From contig PBNO01000006.1 of NCBI GenBank assembly GCA_002723155.1, positions 834,438 to 898,437 on the forward strand: a stretch of DNA of 64,000 nucleotides, given 5' to 3'. Source of the stretch: Ponticaulis sp. GTDB taxonomy: Bacteria; Pseudomonadota; Alphaproteobacteria; Caulobacterales; Hyphomonadaceae. Numbering within the stretch: the stretch's first letter is position 1; the number at the start of each line of letters is the position of its first letter. Under the pieces are notes generated by a model. That model saw only the letters and a program-made list of their open reading frames with translations, was not told the DNA's origin and made no database searches. This document shows, in pieces, positions 18,865 through 27,982 of this stretch. Made by a program: the position numbers and the translations under genes.

Positions 18865-21306
18865 ATGGCGTTTAGTGCAGATCAGATACCAGTCATGGTG
18901 GCTGTCGGAGCTTCAGCTCTGGCGCTGTCTTCCATGCTTTGGTCGCTACGCGTTACAGACGGCCATCGCGGCGCGGCACGCAAATTCCGCCAGCGCGCAG
19001 ATACCTCCGAAGAACAACTCATTCGCGCCGAAAGCATTTTTGACGCCCATCCGGGCATTATTCTCGTCTGGGAAGATGACGCGCTGGACGGCGACGAGGT
19101 CGGCTCCCCTGTCGTTTACGGATCGCCCGTGGCGCTAGCCGGCCTGCTCAGATTTACAGATGACTCGCTCTCAAACGATCCGGCTATCCGGATTGTCGAA
19201 GGCCTTGCTGATTTGGAGGCACGTGACGCATCCGGCAAAGACACAACACTACGCCAGCGCCTGCGGGAACTCCGCCTCTCCGGGTCACCATTTTCGCTGA
19301 CGCTGATTGGCCCATCAGGCCGTTTTCTTGAAGCTGATGGCCGCACGGCGGGTGCGCGCGCGGTCATGTGGCTGACGGACTCCACGATTAAAGGTCTTGA
19401 AGAAAGCTCGGCGCGCTTCCGCATTGAAGAAGCCCGTCAGGTCGTTGCACGTGACCCGACTGCCTTTCTCGACATGCTCTCCAAAGCGCCTTTCCCGGCG
19501 TGGCGTCTTTCCGGCACCGGCCGTCTACAATGGGCGAACAGCGCATATCTGACCGCTGTTGAAGCGCGTAACCTCGACTCCGCGCTTGAGAAGCAAATCC
19601 ACCTCGACTCGCAGGTGAATGATCAGGTCAAATCCACGCTGGAAAGCAATTCGGAAATTTCCGAAACACGCCAGATTTCAGTAAACGGCGAACGCCGTTC
19701 CATGCGCGTGCTCACCTTCCCGCTCTCTGGCGGCGCTGGCGCGATGGCGTTCGACGTTACCGACGAAGTCGATGCGCAGGAAACCCTGACCCGTCACGTG
19801 CGTGCGCACGATGAAACGCTGAACCATATCGATGAAGGTGTGGCGATTTTCGGCGGCGACCGCCGCCTCGTCTACTTCAACCGCGCTTTCTCAAAAATGT
19901 GGGATCTGAAAGACAGCTTCCTCATCGAAAAGCCGAGCCATGGTCAGGTTCTCGACGAGCTCCGCGCAGGCCGCAAACTGCCAGCCCGCGCCAATTTCGG
20001 CGAATGGCGCGCTGAAGAGCTGGCGCATTACCAGATGAAATCGTCCACCGCCGAGGATATCTGGCGTCTGCCGGATGGCCGCACGCTGAAAGTGACCCGC
20101 CAGCATCACCCGCTGGGCGGTCTGCTTATCCTGTTCAAAGACATGACGGACGAGCTGGCCCTTGAGAGCAAATACAAAATGCTTATCAAGACGCAGACAG
20201 CGACGCTCAACAATCTGCACGAGGCTGTCACCGTGTTCGGCCCGGATGGCCGCCTACGCCTGCACAACGAAGCCTTCATGCGCCTGTGGGAACTCGACGC
20301 AAAAGACCTTCAGGGCGAGGTGGATTACAACCACCTTTCAGGGCTGTGTACCAAGCTGTTCCACGATCAGGACACATGGGCCAATATTAAAGGCCATATC
20401 ACCAACCCGTCTTCCGAAGCGCGCCGCGAAACAACCGGCGAGATGAAACGCTCTGACGGCAGTGTGGTGACCTATCTCACTCAGCCTCTGCCAGATGGCG
20501 CAACTCTGGTCGCGTTTGTCGACATGACAGCTGCCCGCCGTGTGGAAGAAGCGCTCCGCGAGCGCGCAGAAGCCTTTGAAGCGGCTGACAAGCTGCGTAC
20601 AGAGTTCGTGCGCAATGTCAGCTATCAGCTACGCTCACCGCTGACGACCATTCTTGGCTACACGCAGTTCCTTGAGAGCGGTCAGGTTGGCGAGCTGAAC
20701 GAGCAGCAATCAGGCTTTGTGGATTCAATCCTCACAGCCTCCAACAACCTCTCCAAGCTGATCGACGACATTCTCGATCTGGCGATGATTGAGGCCCGCC
20801 GTCTCGACCTCGACATCTCGTCCGTCGACCTGAAAGAGGTTGTGAACGACAGCATCAACATGATGGTGTCGAACGCCGAAGACACAGAGGTCGAAGTTGT
20901 CTGCGAACTGCAGCCTGACCTTGGCACGATGATGGCCGACGAGCGCCGCCTGCGTCAGATCCTGTTCAATCTGATGACCAATGCGATGCGCTTCACGGAC
21001 TCGGGCGGCAAGATCACCATCGAAGCTCACAAACAGGACGATATGGTCTGGCTTTCTGTCTCCGATACGGGCGCTGGTATCGAATACGACCAGCAAGCCT
21101 CCGTGTTTGACAGCTTTGCATCCGGCGACCGCCGCGGCGCAGGCCTCGGCCTTGCTCTGGTCCGCTCTTTCGTAGAGCTGCATGGCGGCCAGGTGATGAT
21201 GCAATCAGCCCCTGGTGAAGGCACACGCGTTATCTGCATGATGCCAGCCGATGCCTCGGGCGCAGTACCGCAAGGCGATGACGACGAAATTCGCTCAGCT
21301 GCGTAG
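18865..21306 (+). CDS. divL: DivL, atypical tyrosine-type histidine-kinase-like cell-cycle regulator
   Basis: 813 residues. An N-terminal membrane segment (~9-27) is followed by PAS-like domains (~200-300, 310-420, 440-550), a HisKA-like helix and an HATPase domain. The phospho-acceptor position is Tyr587 in VRNVSYQLRSPLTTILGY instead of His, the hallmark of DivL. ATPase motifs NLMTNAMRFTDSGG, DTGAGIE and AGLGLALVRSFVELHGG are present. In Caulobacter, DivL binds DivK and sets CckA kinase activity and hence CtrA phosphorylation at the new pole. GACGGAG precedes ATG 18865. Probably CtrA-regulated through the box at 18777. Confidence 0.93.
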   Translation: MAFSADQIPVMVAVGASALALSSMLWSLRVTDGHRGAARKFRQRADTSEEQLIRAESIFDAHPGIILVWEDDALDGDEVGSPVVYGSPVALAGLLRFTDDSLSNDPAIRIVEGLADLEARDASGKDTTLRQRLRELRLSGSPFSLTLIGPSGRFLEADGRTAGARAVMWLTDSTIKGLEESSARFRIEEARQVVARDPTAFLDMLSKAPFPAWRLSGTGRLQWANSAYLTAVEARNLDSALEKQIHLDSQVNDQVKSTLESNSEISETRQISVNGERRSMRVLTFPLSGGAGAMAFDVTDEVDAQETLTRHVRAHDETLNHIDEGVAIFGGDRRLVYFNRAFSKMWDLKDSFLIEKPSHGQVLDELRAGRKLPARANFGEWRAEELAHYQMKSSTAEDIWRLPDGRTLKVTRQHHPLGGLLILFKDMTDELALESKYKMLIKTQTATLNNLHEAVTVFGPDGRLRLHNEAFMRLWELDAKDLQGEVDYNHLSGLCTKLFHDQDTWANIKGHITNPSSEARRETTGEMKRSDGSVVTYLTQPLPDGATLVAFVDMTAARRVEEALRERAEAFEAADKLRTEFVRNVSYQLRSPLTTILGYTQFLESGQVGELNEQQSGFVDSILTASNNLSKLIDDILDLAMIEARRLDLDISSVDLKEVVNDSINMMVSNAEDTEVEVVCELQPDLGTMMADERRLRQILFNLMTNAMRFTDSGGKITIEAHKQDDMVWLSVSDTGAGIEYDQQASVFDSFASGDRRGAGLGLALVRSFVELHGGQVMMQSAPGEGTRVICMMPADASGAVPQGDDDEIRSAA

Positions 21307-21328
21307 CTTCGCTGGCACCTACCTATCA

Positions 21329-21356
21329 AAGCCGCTCTGACAGGGCGGCTTTTTTA
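21329..21356 (+). terminator. rho-independent terminator after divL
   Basis: AAGCCGC (21329-21335) pairs with GCGGCTT (21345-21351), followed directly by TTTTT; 22 bp past the divL stop. Confidence 0.88.
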
Positions 21357-21379
21357 TTGCCGCTTGCGGAACCGCTCGA

Positions 21380-22762
21380 GTGAGCGCAAGTTTCTTTCCC
21401 ATGACATCTACATCCCTGCTTCGCCTTGGGCTTCTCACATTCTTTCTGAGCTTCCTCAGCCCGTTATCGCTGCAGGCGCAGGATGCCTCTCAAACCGATG
21501 CGCCCATTTCGCTTGAAGAAGGCGTACCCGACGATGCAGCTATCCTCGAACGGATAGACGATATCTTTGCCCAAATTGAATCGCTTCAAGGCATCGAAGC
21601 CAGTGTTCAGTCAGGGGTGGTGACGCTTTCAGGCACGACAACGAATGCTGATGCGATGGATCTTGCCGAAACCCTCTCTTCGCGCGTTGAGGGCGTCGTT
21701 GCCGTTCAGAACCAAGTCATCCGTGATGCGTCAGTTTCCAACCGCGTCACGCCGGCCATGGACGCCGCGCGCGGGCAGATCGAAGCCTTCATCCGCTATA
21801 TTCCGCTCTATGCTCTGGCGCTCGGTGTATTCGCGCTCATCCTTATGGGCGGGTGGCTTCTATCGCGCGCGCAATTCATCTGGCGCACTATTTCGCCCAA
21901 CCGGTTTGTCGCCGATCTGATTTCCACCTTCGTGTTCACGATCGCCTTCATCATCGCCATGATTTCAGCGCTGAGCCTGATCGGCGCGACAGCCTTTCTC
22001 GGCACGCTGCTCGGTGCAGCGGGCGTGGTGGGGCTCGCCATCGGTTTTGCGGTCAAAGACACGATCGAGAATTTCACCGCATCAGTCATGCTGTCTATTC
22101 GCCAGCCCTTCCAGCCGAATGACCACGTCGTGATCAATGGCGAAGAAGGCCGGGTGATCCGCCTGACATCACGCGCCACGATCCTGATGACACTGGATGG
22201 CAATCATCTTCGCATTCCGAACGCCAATGTCTTCAAAGGCGTCATTCTGAATTATTCGCGCAATCCGGACCGTCGTTTCAGCTTCATGCTTGGTATTGAT
22301 CCTGAACAGGACGAGATGGAAGCCGCATCGCTTGGGCAGGCGACACTCGAAAAGCTGGATTTTGTGCTCGCCGATCCGCCTGCGGTCGGCCTGATCAAAG
22401 AGCTAGGCGCCTCAACAACCGATCTTTCCTTCAATGGATGGGTCGATCAACGCGATACCGATTTCAACAAAGCGCGTTCGGCTGCGATCTCTGCGGTCAA
22501 AACTGCGCTGGAAGCCGCTGGCTTCAGCCTGCCGGACCCGAGCTATCGTATCTCCATTAAAGGCGGCTCAGCCCTTCCGACCCAGCCTGTTTCAGCCATT
22601 GTGGAAGAAGTGGACACACCTGAGGAAACACCTGAGCCCGAGAAGGCCCCGGACGTACCGGATACCTCGCCCGATACCTCGCTTCAGGAACGCGTCGACG
22701 CAGAGCGCCGCGCCAAAGGTGAGGATGATCTTCTAGGCAATGGCGGCGCAAGCGAGCTCTGA
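21380..22762 (+). CDS. BON-domain MscS-family mechanosensitive channel
   Basis: 460 residues from GTG 21380 (ATG 21401 is an alternative). A signal-like N-terminus ends SLQAQ. A BON domain (~50-115; ASVQSGVVTLSGTTTNADAMDLAETLSSRVEGV) is followed by three TM helices (~142-235), with the pore helix GTLLGAAGVVGLAIGFAVKD, then the MscS beta domain (PFQPNDHVVINGEEGRVIRLTSRATIL) and alpha/beta domain. The C-terminus is a Pro/Glu/Asp-rich tail. Releases solutes on osmotic downshock. The periplasmic BON fusion suggests membrane or matrix tethering. Confidence 0.9.
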   Translation: MSASFFPMTSTSLLRLGLLTFFLSFLSPLSLQAQDASQTDAPISLEEGVPDDAAILERIDDIFAQIESLQGIEASVQSGVVTLSGTTTNADAMDLAETLSSRVEGVVAVQNQVIRDASVSNRVTPAMDAARGQIEAFIRYIPLYALALGVFALILMGGWLLSRAQFIWRTISPNRFVADLISTFVFTIAFIIAMISALSLIGATAFLGTLLGAAGVVGLAIGFAVKDTIENFTASVMLSIRQPFQPNDHVVINGEEGRVIRLTSRATILMTLDGNHLRIPNANVFKGVILNYSRNPDRRFSFMLGIDPEQDEMEAASLGQATLEKLDFVLADPPAVGLIKELGASTTDLSFNGWVDQRDTDFNKARSAAISAVKTALEAAGFSLPDPSYRISIKGGSALPTQPVSAIVEEVDTPEETPEPEKAPDVPDTSPDTSLQERVDAERRAKGEDDLLGNGGASEL

Positions 22763-22836
22763 TCTTTCGTCCAGCTTGACGCCTTCGCATCCCGTCCGCA
22801 TTAGCAATATTCAGGATAAGAAGACGGGGCAAACCA

Positions 22837-23283
22837 ATGATGGGCCAGTTAGAGATTCGACCAGTACGCGCGGAAGACAAACCCGTCTGGGAGAAGCTGT
22901 GGACGGATTATCTGGTCTTCTACAAATCCGAGCTCCCACAGTCGGTTTACGACGCGACTTTTGCCCGTCTCCTCACCGACGAGCTTTATGACCCGCATGG
23001 TCTGATCTCATGGCAGGGCGACACAGCAATTGGCCTCACCCACTTCATGCGTCAGCGACATTGCTGGCGTCCTGAAGACGTCATCTATCTGCAGGACCTC
23101 TATGTGAACCCGGAGGTGCGCGGCACTGGTGCAGGCCGCGCGCTTATTCAGGCCGTTTATGACGCGGGCGACGCGATGGGCTGCCCGACTGTCTACTGGA
23201 TGACCGAGAACGACAACCACACGGCCATGAAGCTTTATGATCGCATGGCCAAGCAGACAAAGTTCATCAAATACCAGCGCTGA
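22837..23283 (+). CDS. GNAT family N-acetyltransferase
   Basis: 148 residues. GNAT fold with LEIRPVRAEDKPVWEKLW at the start, central strand VIYLQDLYVNPEVRGTGAGRALIQAV (acetyl-CoA pyrophosphate loop R-x-x-G-x-G/A), then YWMTENDNHTAMKLYDRM. The substrate is unknown; it resembles small-molecule amine or amino-acid acetyltransferases. GACGGGG lies ~8 nt upstream of ATG 22837; ATG 22840 is an adjacent alternative. Confidence 0.88.
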   Translation: MMGQLEIRPVRAEDKPVWEKLWTDYLVFYKSELPQSVYDATFARLLTDELYDPHGLISWQGDTAIGLTHFMRQRHCWRPEDVIYLQDLYVNPEVRGTGAGRALIQAVYDAGDAMGCPTVYWMTENDNHTAMKLYDRMAKQTKFIKYQR

Positions 23284-23355
23284 TCTGCTACTTCGCACTT
23301 GCCTCTGCTGCGTAATCGCCGGACAGTTTGCAAAACGCGGGGGGAGAGAAGACTC

Positions 23356-24504
23356 ATGTTGAAGGTGTTGAAGTGGATCGGGATCATCATCCTGATCGTT
23401 CTGGTTGCTGTTATCGCCGCCGTTTCCATCGGTCTTTTCGTGACGCGCCCTTCGCCCCCGCCTAAGAATTCAGAAAGCGCAGCGCGAATAGCTGATGGGC
23501 CATATGACGTCGAAACCAGTGAATACATCTGGGTTGATACGACGCGCTCCACCCCGCCAAACGGAGAATTCGAGGGCGCGCCTGATCGCACACTGCCGAC
23601 GCGCATCTGGTATCCGCAAGGCGCAGACGGCCCTGCCCCGCTTGTCATCTATAGCCACGGCTTCCGGTCCGATAATGTAGGCGGAGCCTATATCGCAGAG
23701 TTTCTGGCGAGCTATGGCTATGTCGTCGCCGCGCCCCGCTTCCCGCTTTCCAATGGTATGGCGCCAGGCGGCGCGACCATTTCAGATGTGCCGAGCCAAC
23801 CGGGCGATGTGAGTTTCGTCATAGACCAGATGCTCGCTCTTTCAGGTGACGACAAACCCTTCAGCGTTACGCTGGACGCTGATCGCATTGGCGCGATTGG
23901 CCTGTCGCTTGGCGGGCTCACAACCACGCTCACCACCTTCCACCCGGAATGGCGTGACGCGCGAATTAAGGCCGCTGTCTCTATGGCCGGTCCGGCAGAT
24001 GTTTTCGGCCCGGACTTTTTCACCACCACCGATGCCGCGTATCTGGTGATTTCCGGCACTGAGGATGCAATCGTTCCCCACCGCACAAATGCCGCACCAA
24101 TGCCGGATAAACTCTCATCGGGCGGATTGCTGGAAATTGAAGGCGGCACACATGCAGGCTTTGCCGACCTCATGTCAGGCATTCCACGCCTGTTCGGAAA
24201 TCCGGACGCACTTGTGTGCTCGATTACTGAATTCGGGACAGGCGGCCATCCGTTTGACGGCATGTTTGGCGGGCCGGAACTCGGCCTGATATCTCCGGAT
24301 GAGTTTGTACCGGCCTGCTCGTTCGAACTGGGCGAAGCCATCAGCGCCGGACGCCAGCAAATGATCGCCAAACTCGCCATTCACGCGCTTCTGGAATCGG
24401 TCTTCGCAGACACCGCGGAGACACGCAGCGAGAATGAGGACTTCGTCATCGAGACGCTTGAAAACGACTTCCCCGAGCTGACCTATCTACCAGCGACGCG
24501 CTAG
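23356..24504 (+). CDS. membrane-anchored alpha/beta hydrolase (PAF-acetylhydrolase/dienelactone-hydrolase-like)
   Basis: 382 residues from ATG 23356, after a GGGGGAGAG ribosome site. One N-terminal TM helix (MLKVLKWIGIIILIVLVAVI) puts the enzyme in the periplasm. Fold landmarks: VIYSHGFRSDNVGG (oxyanion turn), nucleophile elbow IGLSLGGLTT with catalytic Ser, Asp in GTEDAIVPH and His in EGGTHAGFADL. Four later Cys are present. Substrate unknown. Convergent with the frameshifted gene that ends at 24526. Confidence 0.85.
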   Translation: MLKVLKWIGIIILIVLVAVIAAVSIGLFVTRPSPPPKNSESAARIADGPYDVETSEYIWVDTTRSTPPNGEFEGAPDRTLPTRIWYPQGADGPAPLVIYSHGFRSDNVGGAYIAEFLASYGYVVAAPRFPLSNGMAPGGATISDVPSQPGDVSFVIDQMLALSGDDKPFSVTLDADRIGAIGLSLGGLTTTLTTFHPEWRDARIKAAVSMAGPADVFGPDFFTTTDAAYLVISGTEDAIVPHRTNAAPMPDKLSSGGLLEIEGGTHAGFADLMSGIPRLFGNPDALVCSITEFGTGGHPFDGMFGGPELGLISPDEFVPACSFELGEAISAGRQQMIAKLAIHALLESVFADTAETRSENEDFVIETLENDFPELTYLPATR

Positions 24505-24525
24505 GTTTCTGAAAAAGCTTCAATG

Positions 24526-25025
24526 CTACTTCAGGCCATCGGCGATTTTTAGAATCTCTGCCTCAACGCAGGCCATTGCCGCTTCTATTTCGGCAATGAT
24601 CTGGGCTCGCGAGAAAATGCCAATCTCGTAAAAATGGGTGCCGTCGGTTCTCTCAATGCGAGGCAGTTTCCGGCGCTGGCCCTCGAAGCAAAGCGCGAAA
24701 GTTCCGATCCTGACGAGATCACCGGTAATATTGGCAAGCCTTCAGAATAGCCACCAAGCTGAATCACAAAGTATTCTTCTGTTGCGAACATCCTCTGGTA
24801 CGCTTTCAGATCATGCCAATGCCAGACAATTTCGCCGGGATATCCTCCGAGCGGCAGGCCATCAAAATCAAAATCCATCGCAACCTGCTGACCGTCGCGC
24901 GCATCCCAAGGTATCGGATTGTTTCGAATGACGCTCTCTTCGAAATCGGGCGACGGCTTACCGGTCGACGAAGCGATGGCCGGATCAAAACGGATGGTCA
25001 GTCGTTTTTCTGTGCCGTCGCTCAC
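24526..25025 (-). pseudogene. frameshifted stand-alone copy of the C-terminal X domain of the MarR-GNAT-X protein
   Basis: GTG 25025 follows GAGGAAG and lies 13 bp after the upstream stop, so it is placed as a second operon gene. In one frame it reads MSDGTEKRLTIRFDPA to YFVIQLGGYSEG (to ~24738). A -1 shift then continues LANITGDLVRIGTFALCFEG and ends FYEIGIFSRAQIIAEIEAA...KIADGLK at stop 24526. Both segments align to the C-terminal ~165 residues of the neighbour (FAISFSPEMD; LIRFGGDAVGLAEVRGEKITL; RLGEIGVFSKKLVIDEFEA). One missing base near 24738 explains it. No slippery heptamer is visible. Either a recent pseudogene or a sequencing error. Confidence 0.75.
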
Positions 25026-25038
25026 AGCTTCTTCCTCA

Positions 25039-26565
25039 CTATAGCGCGCGGTAGACCCGCATAATCTCGGCGCGAACGCGTGTTATACATGCCTCGAACT
25101 CGTCAATGACGAGCTTTTTCGAGAACACGCCAATCTCTCCGAGGCGAATACCCTGATCTGTATAGCGCAGCTGCACAGACTTTCCGACAATCTCATCTGA
25201 TGGTGCGACCACGCTCAAAGTAATCTTCTCGCCGCGGACCTCGGCAAGCCCGACAGCGTCCCCACCAAACCGGATAAGATGCTCCCCATCATGGCGGAGT
25301 TTTTTCAGTTCACCGTCAAGGCTTTGAAGATGCTCAATGACTGTATCTGCAGAATGCGCGAGCTCTACCCCATCCGCGACGAAGGTCATGAAGCAGACAT
25401 CCTGATTGCACGCTTCGCGTAGCTCCGCCCGCTTCAGGATTTCAGACCGGTAGCCACGCGCCAACGCTAAAGGCGCATCCATTTCCGGTGAAAAGCTGAT
25501 CGCAAAGCGCTGCGATGGCGCCTCCACGGCCGGCTCAAGGACCGGCTCCGGCGCAGGCGCTTCCGCCGGAGGAGCAACCTCAACAGGCGCAGCCGCCTTC
25601 ACCGACTGCGTATTCATCGAATAGCGCATCGCAACATTAGCCCGCTCATACTTGACGGCATACTTTTCCATTATGATCGCGTCATGGCGAAAGCCGAATT
25701 TCTCATAGAGATGGATCGCCGCTTCGCATTTCTTGTTCGTGAGCAGGTGCAGCTTCTGAACACCCATCTCACGCGCCCGATTGATCAGCGCAACCAGCAG
25801 GAATTCACCTGCCTTCTCTCCCCGCTTTGTCGACGACACGCCCATTTTGGTGAACTCGAACGCACCATCTTCGCCAACAGGCTGCAATGCGCCAGCGCCG
25901 ATGATATCGCCGCTCGAATTTCGGACGAACAGAATGTCACCGCCCTTATCTATGATGTGGCTCTGAGGGTCTTGCAGGACTTCAATATCCGAGGGCTCGA
26001 GAACAAACATATCCTCAATCCACTCGGCATTCAGGCGATAAAAATCAGGCGCAAGTTCTGGCGTATAAGGCACGATCTCCAGCCCGCTTTCAGGATGAAT
26101 ACGCTCTGTCAGCGGGCGTTCTTCCAGGCGGCGTTCAATCTCAGTCAGCTGGTCAATGACATCCCCAGATACATTACGCGTTATGTTTTTAGCCGCGCAC
26201 TCGATCTGCAGCCAGGCCGTCGACTTCAGATGCGCCACAAGGCAGATGCCATCTTCTGTCAGAGCAACATTGCGGACACGCTGATCATCATCGTCGGCCG
26301 TCAGCCGGACGAGCCCTTTGTCTGCCATCCCCGCCACAGTCCGCGTAATTGCGGGCTGTGAGATACCAATCAGCTCAACAAGCTGGCCGATTGTTGCGTC
26401 TCCATGCAGGTCCAGCGCCGCCAGCACCGTATTGAACGCAGGCAGGAGCTTTCCGTGTCCGTTGGCTTCGAAGATTTTCGTCGCATCAGCCTGCATTCGC
26501 TCGGCCAGCCGCTTCATACGGCTACCCAGAAACAGATAATTCTTTTGCGAGAGGACATCCAGCAT
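25039..26565 (-). CDS. MarR-GNAT fusion protein with extra C-terminal X domain
   Basis: 508 residues from ATG 26565 (MLDVLSQKNYLFLGSRMKR). Residues ~1-150 are a MarR winged helix (TIGQLVELIGISQPAITRTVAGMADKGLV, DDDQRVRNVALTEDG). Residues ~160-310 are a GNAT acetyltransferase (AEWIEDMFVLEPSD, GALQPVGEDGAFEFTKMGV, KLHLLTNKKCEAAIHLYEKFGF). Residues ~320-345 are a Pro/Ala/Glu linker. Residues ~345-508 are domain X, unrecognised, repeated as the next gene. MarR-GNAT fusions are known; the third domain looks unusual. Probably autoregulated through the palindrome over its start. Ligand and acetylation substrate unknown. Confidence 0.85.
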   Translation of the reverse strand: MLDVLSQKNYLFLGSRMKRLAERMQADATKIFEANGHGKLLPAFNTVLAALDLHGDATIGQLVELIGISQPAITRTVAGMADKGLVRLTADDDDQRVRNVALTEDGICLVAHLKSTAWLQIECAAKNITRNVSGDVIDQLTEIERRLEERPLTERIHPESGLEIVPYTPELAPDFYRLNAEWIEDMFVLEPSDIEVLQDPQSHIIDKGGDILFVRNSSGDIIGAGALQPVGEDGAFEFTKMGVSSTKRGEKAGEFLLVALINRAREMGVQKLHLLTNKKCEAAIHLYEKFGFRHDAIIMEKYAVKYERANVAMRYSMNTQSVKAAAPVEVAPPAEAPAPEPVLEPAVEAPSQRFAISFSPEMDAPLALARGYRSEILKRAELREACNQDVCFMTFVADGVELAHSADTVIEHLQSLDGELKKLRHDGEHLIRFGGDAVGLAEVRGEKITLSVVAPSDEIVGKSVQLRYTDQGIRLGEIGVFSKKLVIDEFEACITRVRAEIMRVYRAL

Positions 26566-26600
26566 AACGCATTCCCATATCATGTTATATAATGCGTTAT
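26564..26600. promoter_or_regulatory. palindromic MarR-type operator overlapping the start of the MarR-GNAT gene
   Basis: Perfect 10-bp arms ATAACGCATT (26564-26573) and AATGCGTTAT (26591-26600) are separated by 17 bp, with AT-rich sequence between. The left arm covers the ATG, so bound protein would block transcription or initiation. Autorepression is inferred, as is usual for MarR proteins. Confidence 0.65.
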
Positions 26601-26651
26601 CTTTATGAATCTGGGAGCGCAAGCAGAATTTATACGCCCTGTGATTTTAGT

Positions 26652-27872
26652 TTAGATGATCCCCTCGGCTTCGAGCCGTTCCAGTTCGCGCTCATCCCGC
26701 CCAAGAAGCCCGCAATAGATCGCCTCATTGAACGCGCCAGGATCCGGCGCAGACCAGCGAACATTGCCGGGTGTATCCGAGAATTTCGGGAAGACATTCT
26801 GCATCGGGATGTCACCGAAATACGGGTGAGCGACCTTTGTAATCGCCTCTCGCGCCGCATAATGCGCATCCGCGAGCATTTCAGGGCCGCGATAGATCGG
26901 CCCGCAAGGCACACCATGTTCCTCGCAGGCATCCATCACCTCTTGCGAGGTCAGCTTCACGCTCCAGCGGGAAATGTGCTGATCAAGTTCCTGCTGATGC
27001 TCGCCGCGCGCATAGTGATCCTTATAGCGCGGATCGTCTGCCAGTTCCGGCTCGCCCATGGCCGCAGCAAGACGGCGCCAGACCGTGTCCTGATTGGCCC
27101 CGATAATGACCATGGCATCCGATGTCGGGTAAATGTTGGATGGCGCGACGCCGGGCAGATAGCTGCCTGTGCGTTCGCGCACATAACCGGCGACGCCCGC
27201 CTCCGGCACGAGGCTCTCCATCATAGCAAGGCACGCCTCGTAAATCGCAGAGTCGACGATCTGCCCCCGCCCTGTGACATGGCGATGATGCAGCGCGGCG
27301 AGCGCACCCAGCGCGCCAAAGGTCGCCGCGAGACTATCACCCAGAGAAATGCCCGCACGGCTCGGCATGCGATCGGGCTCACCCATCACATAACGAAGCC
27401 CGCCAAAGGCTTCACCGACGCTCGCATAGCCTGCTTTTTTAGAATGCGGCCCCGTTTGTCCGTACCCGGACACTCTCACCATGATCAGCGCCGGATTGAT
27501 CGCTGAGAGCACATCATAACCAAGCCCCCACTTTTCCATCGTGCCGGGCCGGAAGTTCTCGACGAGTATATCGGATTTGGCGACCAGCTCTTTCAGCATG
27601 GCCTGCCCTTTTGCTTCGCGAAGGTTCAGCGTGACCGTCTTCTTGTTGCGCCCGACCACGGGAAACCAGAGCGATCTTCCGTCCGGCTTGGCCTGCCCCC
27701 AGTCACGCAGAGGGTCTGGCTGGCCCGGCGGTTCAACCTTGATGACCTCCGCGCCGAGATCGCCCAGCAGCTGGCCGCAGAACGGCCCGGCCAGCAAAAC
27801 ACCAAGTTCGATTACGCGCAGGCCTTTAAGCGGGCCGGTGGCTTCGGTCACAGAGACGATTTGATCAGTCAT
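26652..27872 (-). CDS. CaiB/BaiF family III CoA-transferase
   Basis: 406 residues from ATG 27872 (MTDQIVSVTEATGPL); ATG 27881 is in frame upstream. Family features: LKGLRVIELGVLLAGPFCGQ, LGAEVIKVEPP, NLREAKGQAM, the catalytic Asp in RAGISLGDSLAATFGALGA, and the C-terminal region CGPIYRGPEMLAD. Such enzymes move CoA between carboxylic acids via an aspartyl-CoA thioester. Acceptor and donor cannot be read from sequence, and no acyl-CoA pathway genes are adjacent. Confidence 0.9.
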   Translation of the reverse strand: MTDQIVSVTEATGPLKGLRVIELGVLLAGPFCGQLLGDLGAEVIKVEPPGQPDPLRDWGQAKPDGRSLWFPVVGRNKKTVTLNLREAKGQAMLKELVAKSDILVENFRPGTMEKWGLGYDVLSAINPALIMVRVSGYGQTGPHSKKAGYASVGEAFGGLRYVMGEPDRMPSRAGISLGDSLAATFGALGALAALHHRHVTGRGQIVDSAIYEACLAMMESLVPEAGVAGYVRERTGSYLPGVAPSNIYPTSDAMVIIGANQDTVWRRLAAAMGEPELADDPRYKDHYARGEHQQELDQHISRWSVKLTSQEVMDACEEHGVPCGPIYRGPEMLADAHYAAREAITKVAHPYFGDIPMQNVFPKFSDTPGNVRWSAPDPGAFNEAIYCGLLGRDERELERLEAEGII

Positions 27873-27982
27873 GCACGGCACTTTAGCGCCGCGATTTACC
27901 CTGACAATGAGATTGTCGTGACTGCGATAGCGAACTAGTTTGACCCAAACAGAAATTCCGCCAGGCGGATGGGAGGATTATT

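Noticed and set aside
24730-24745. Programmed ribosomal frameshift in the X-domain copy
   Set aside because: No slippery heptamer or downstream structure at the junction; a single missing base explains the shift.
26592-27506. 304-codon plus-strand frame
   Set aside because: Antisense to the CaiB-type CoA transferase, which has its full set of motifs.
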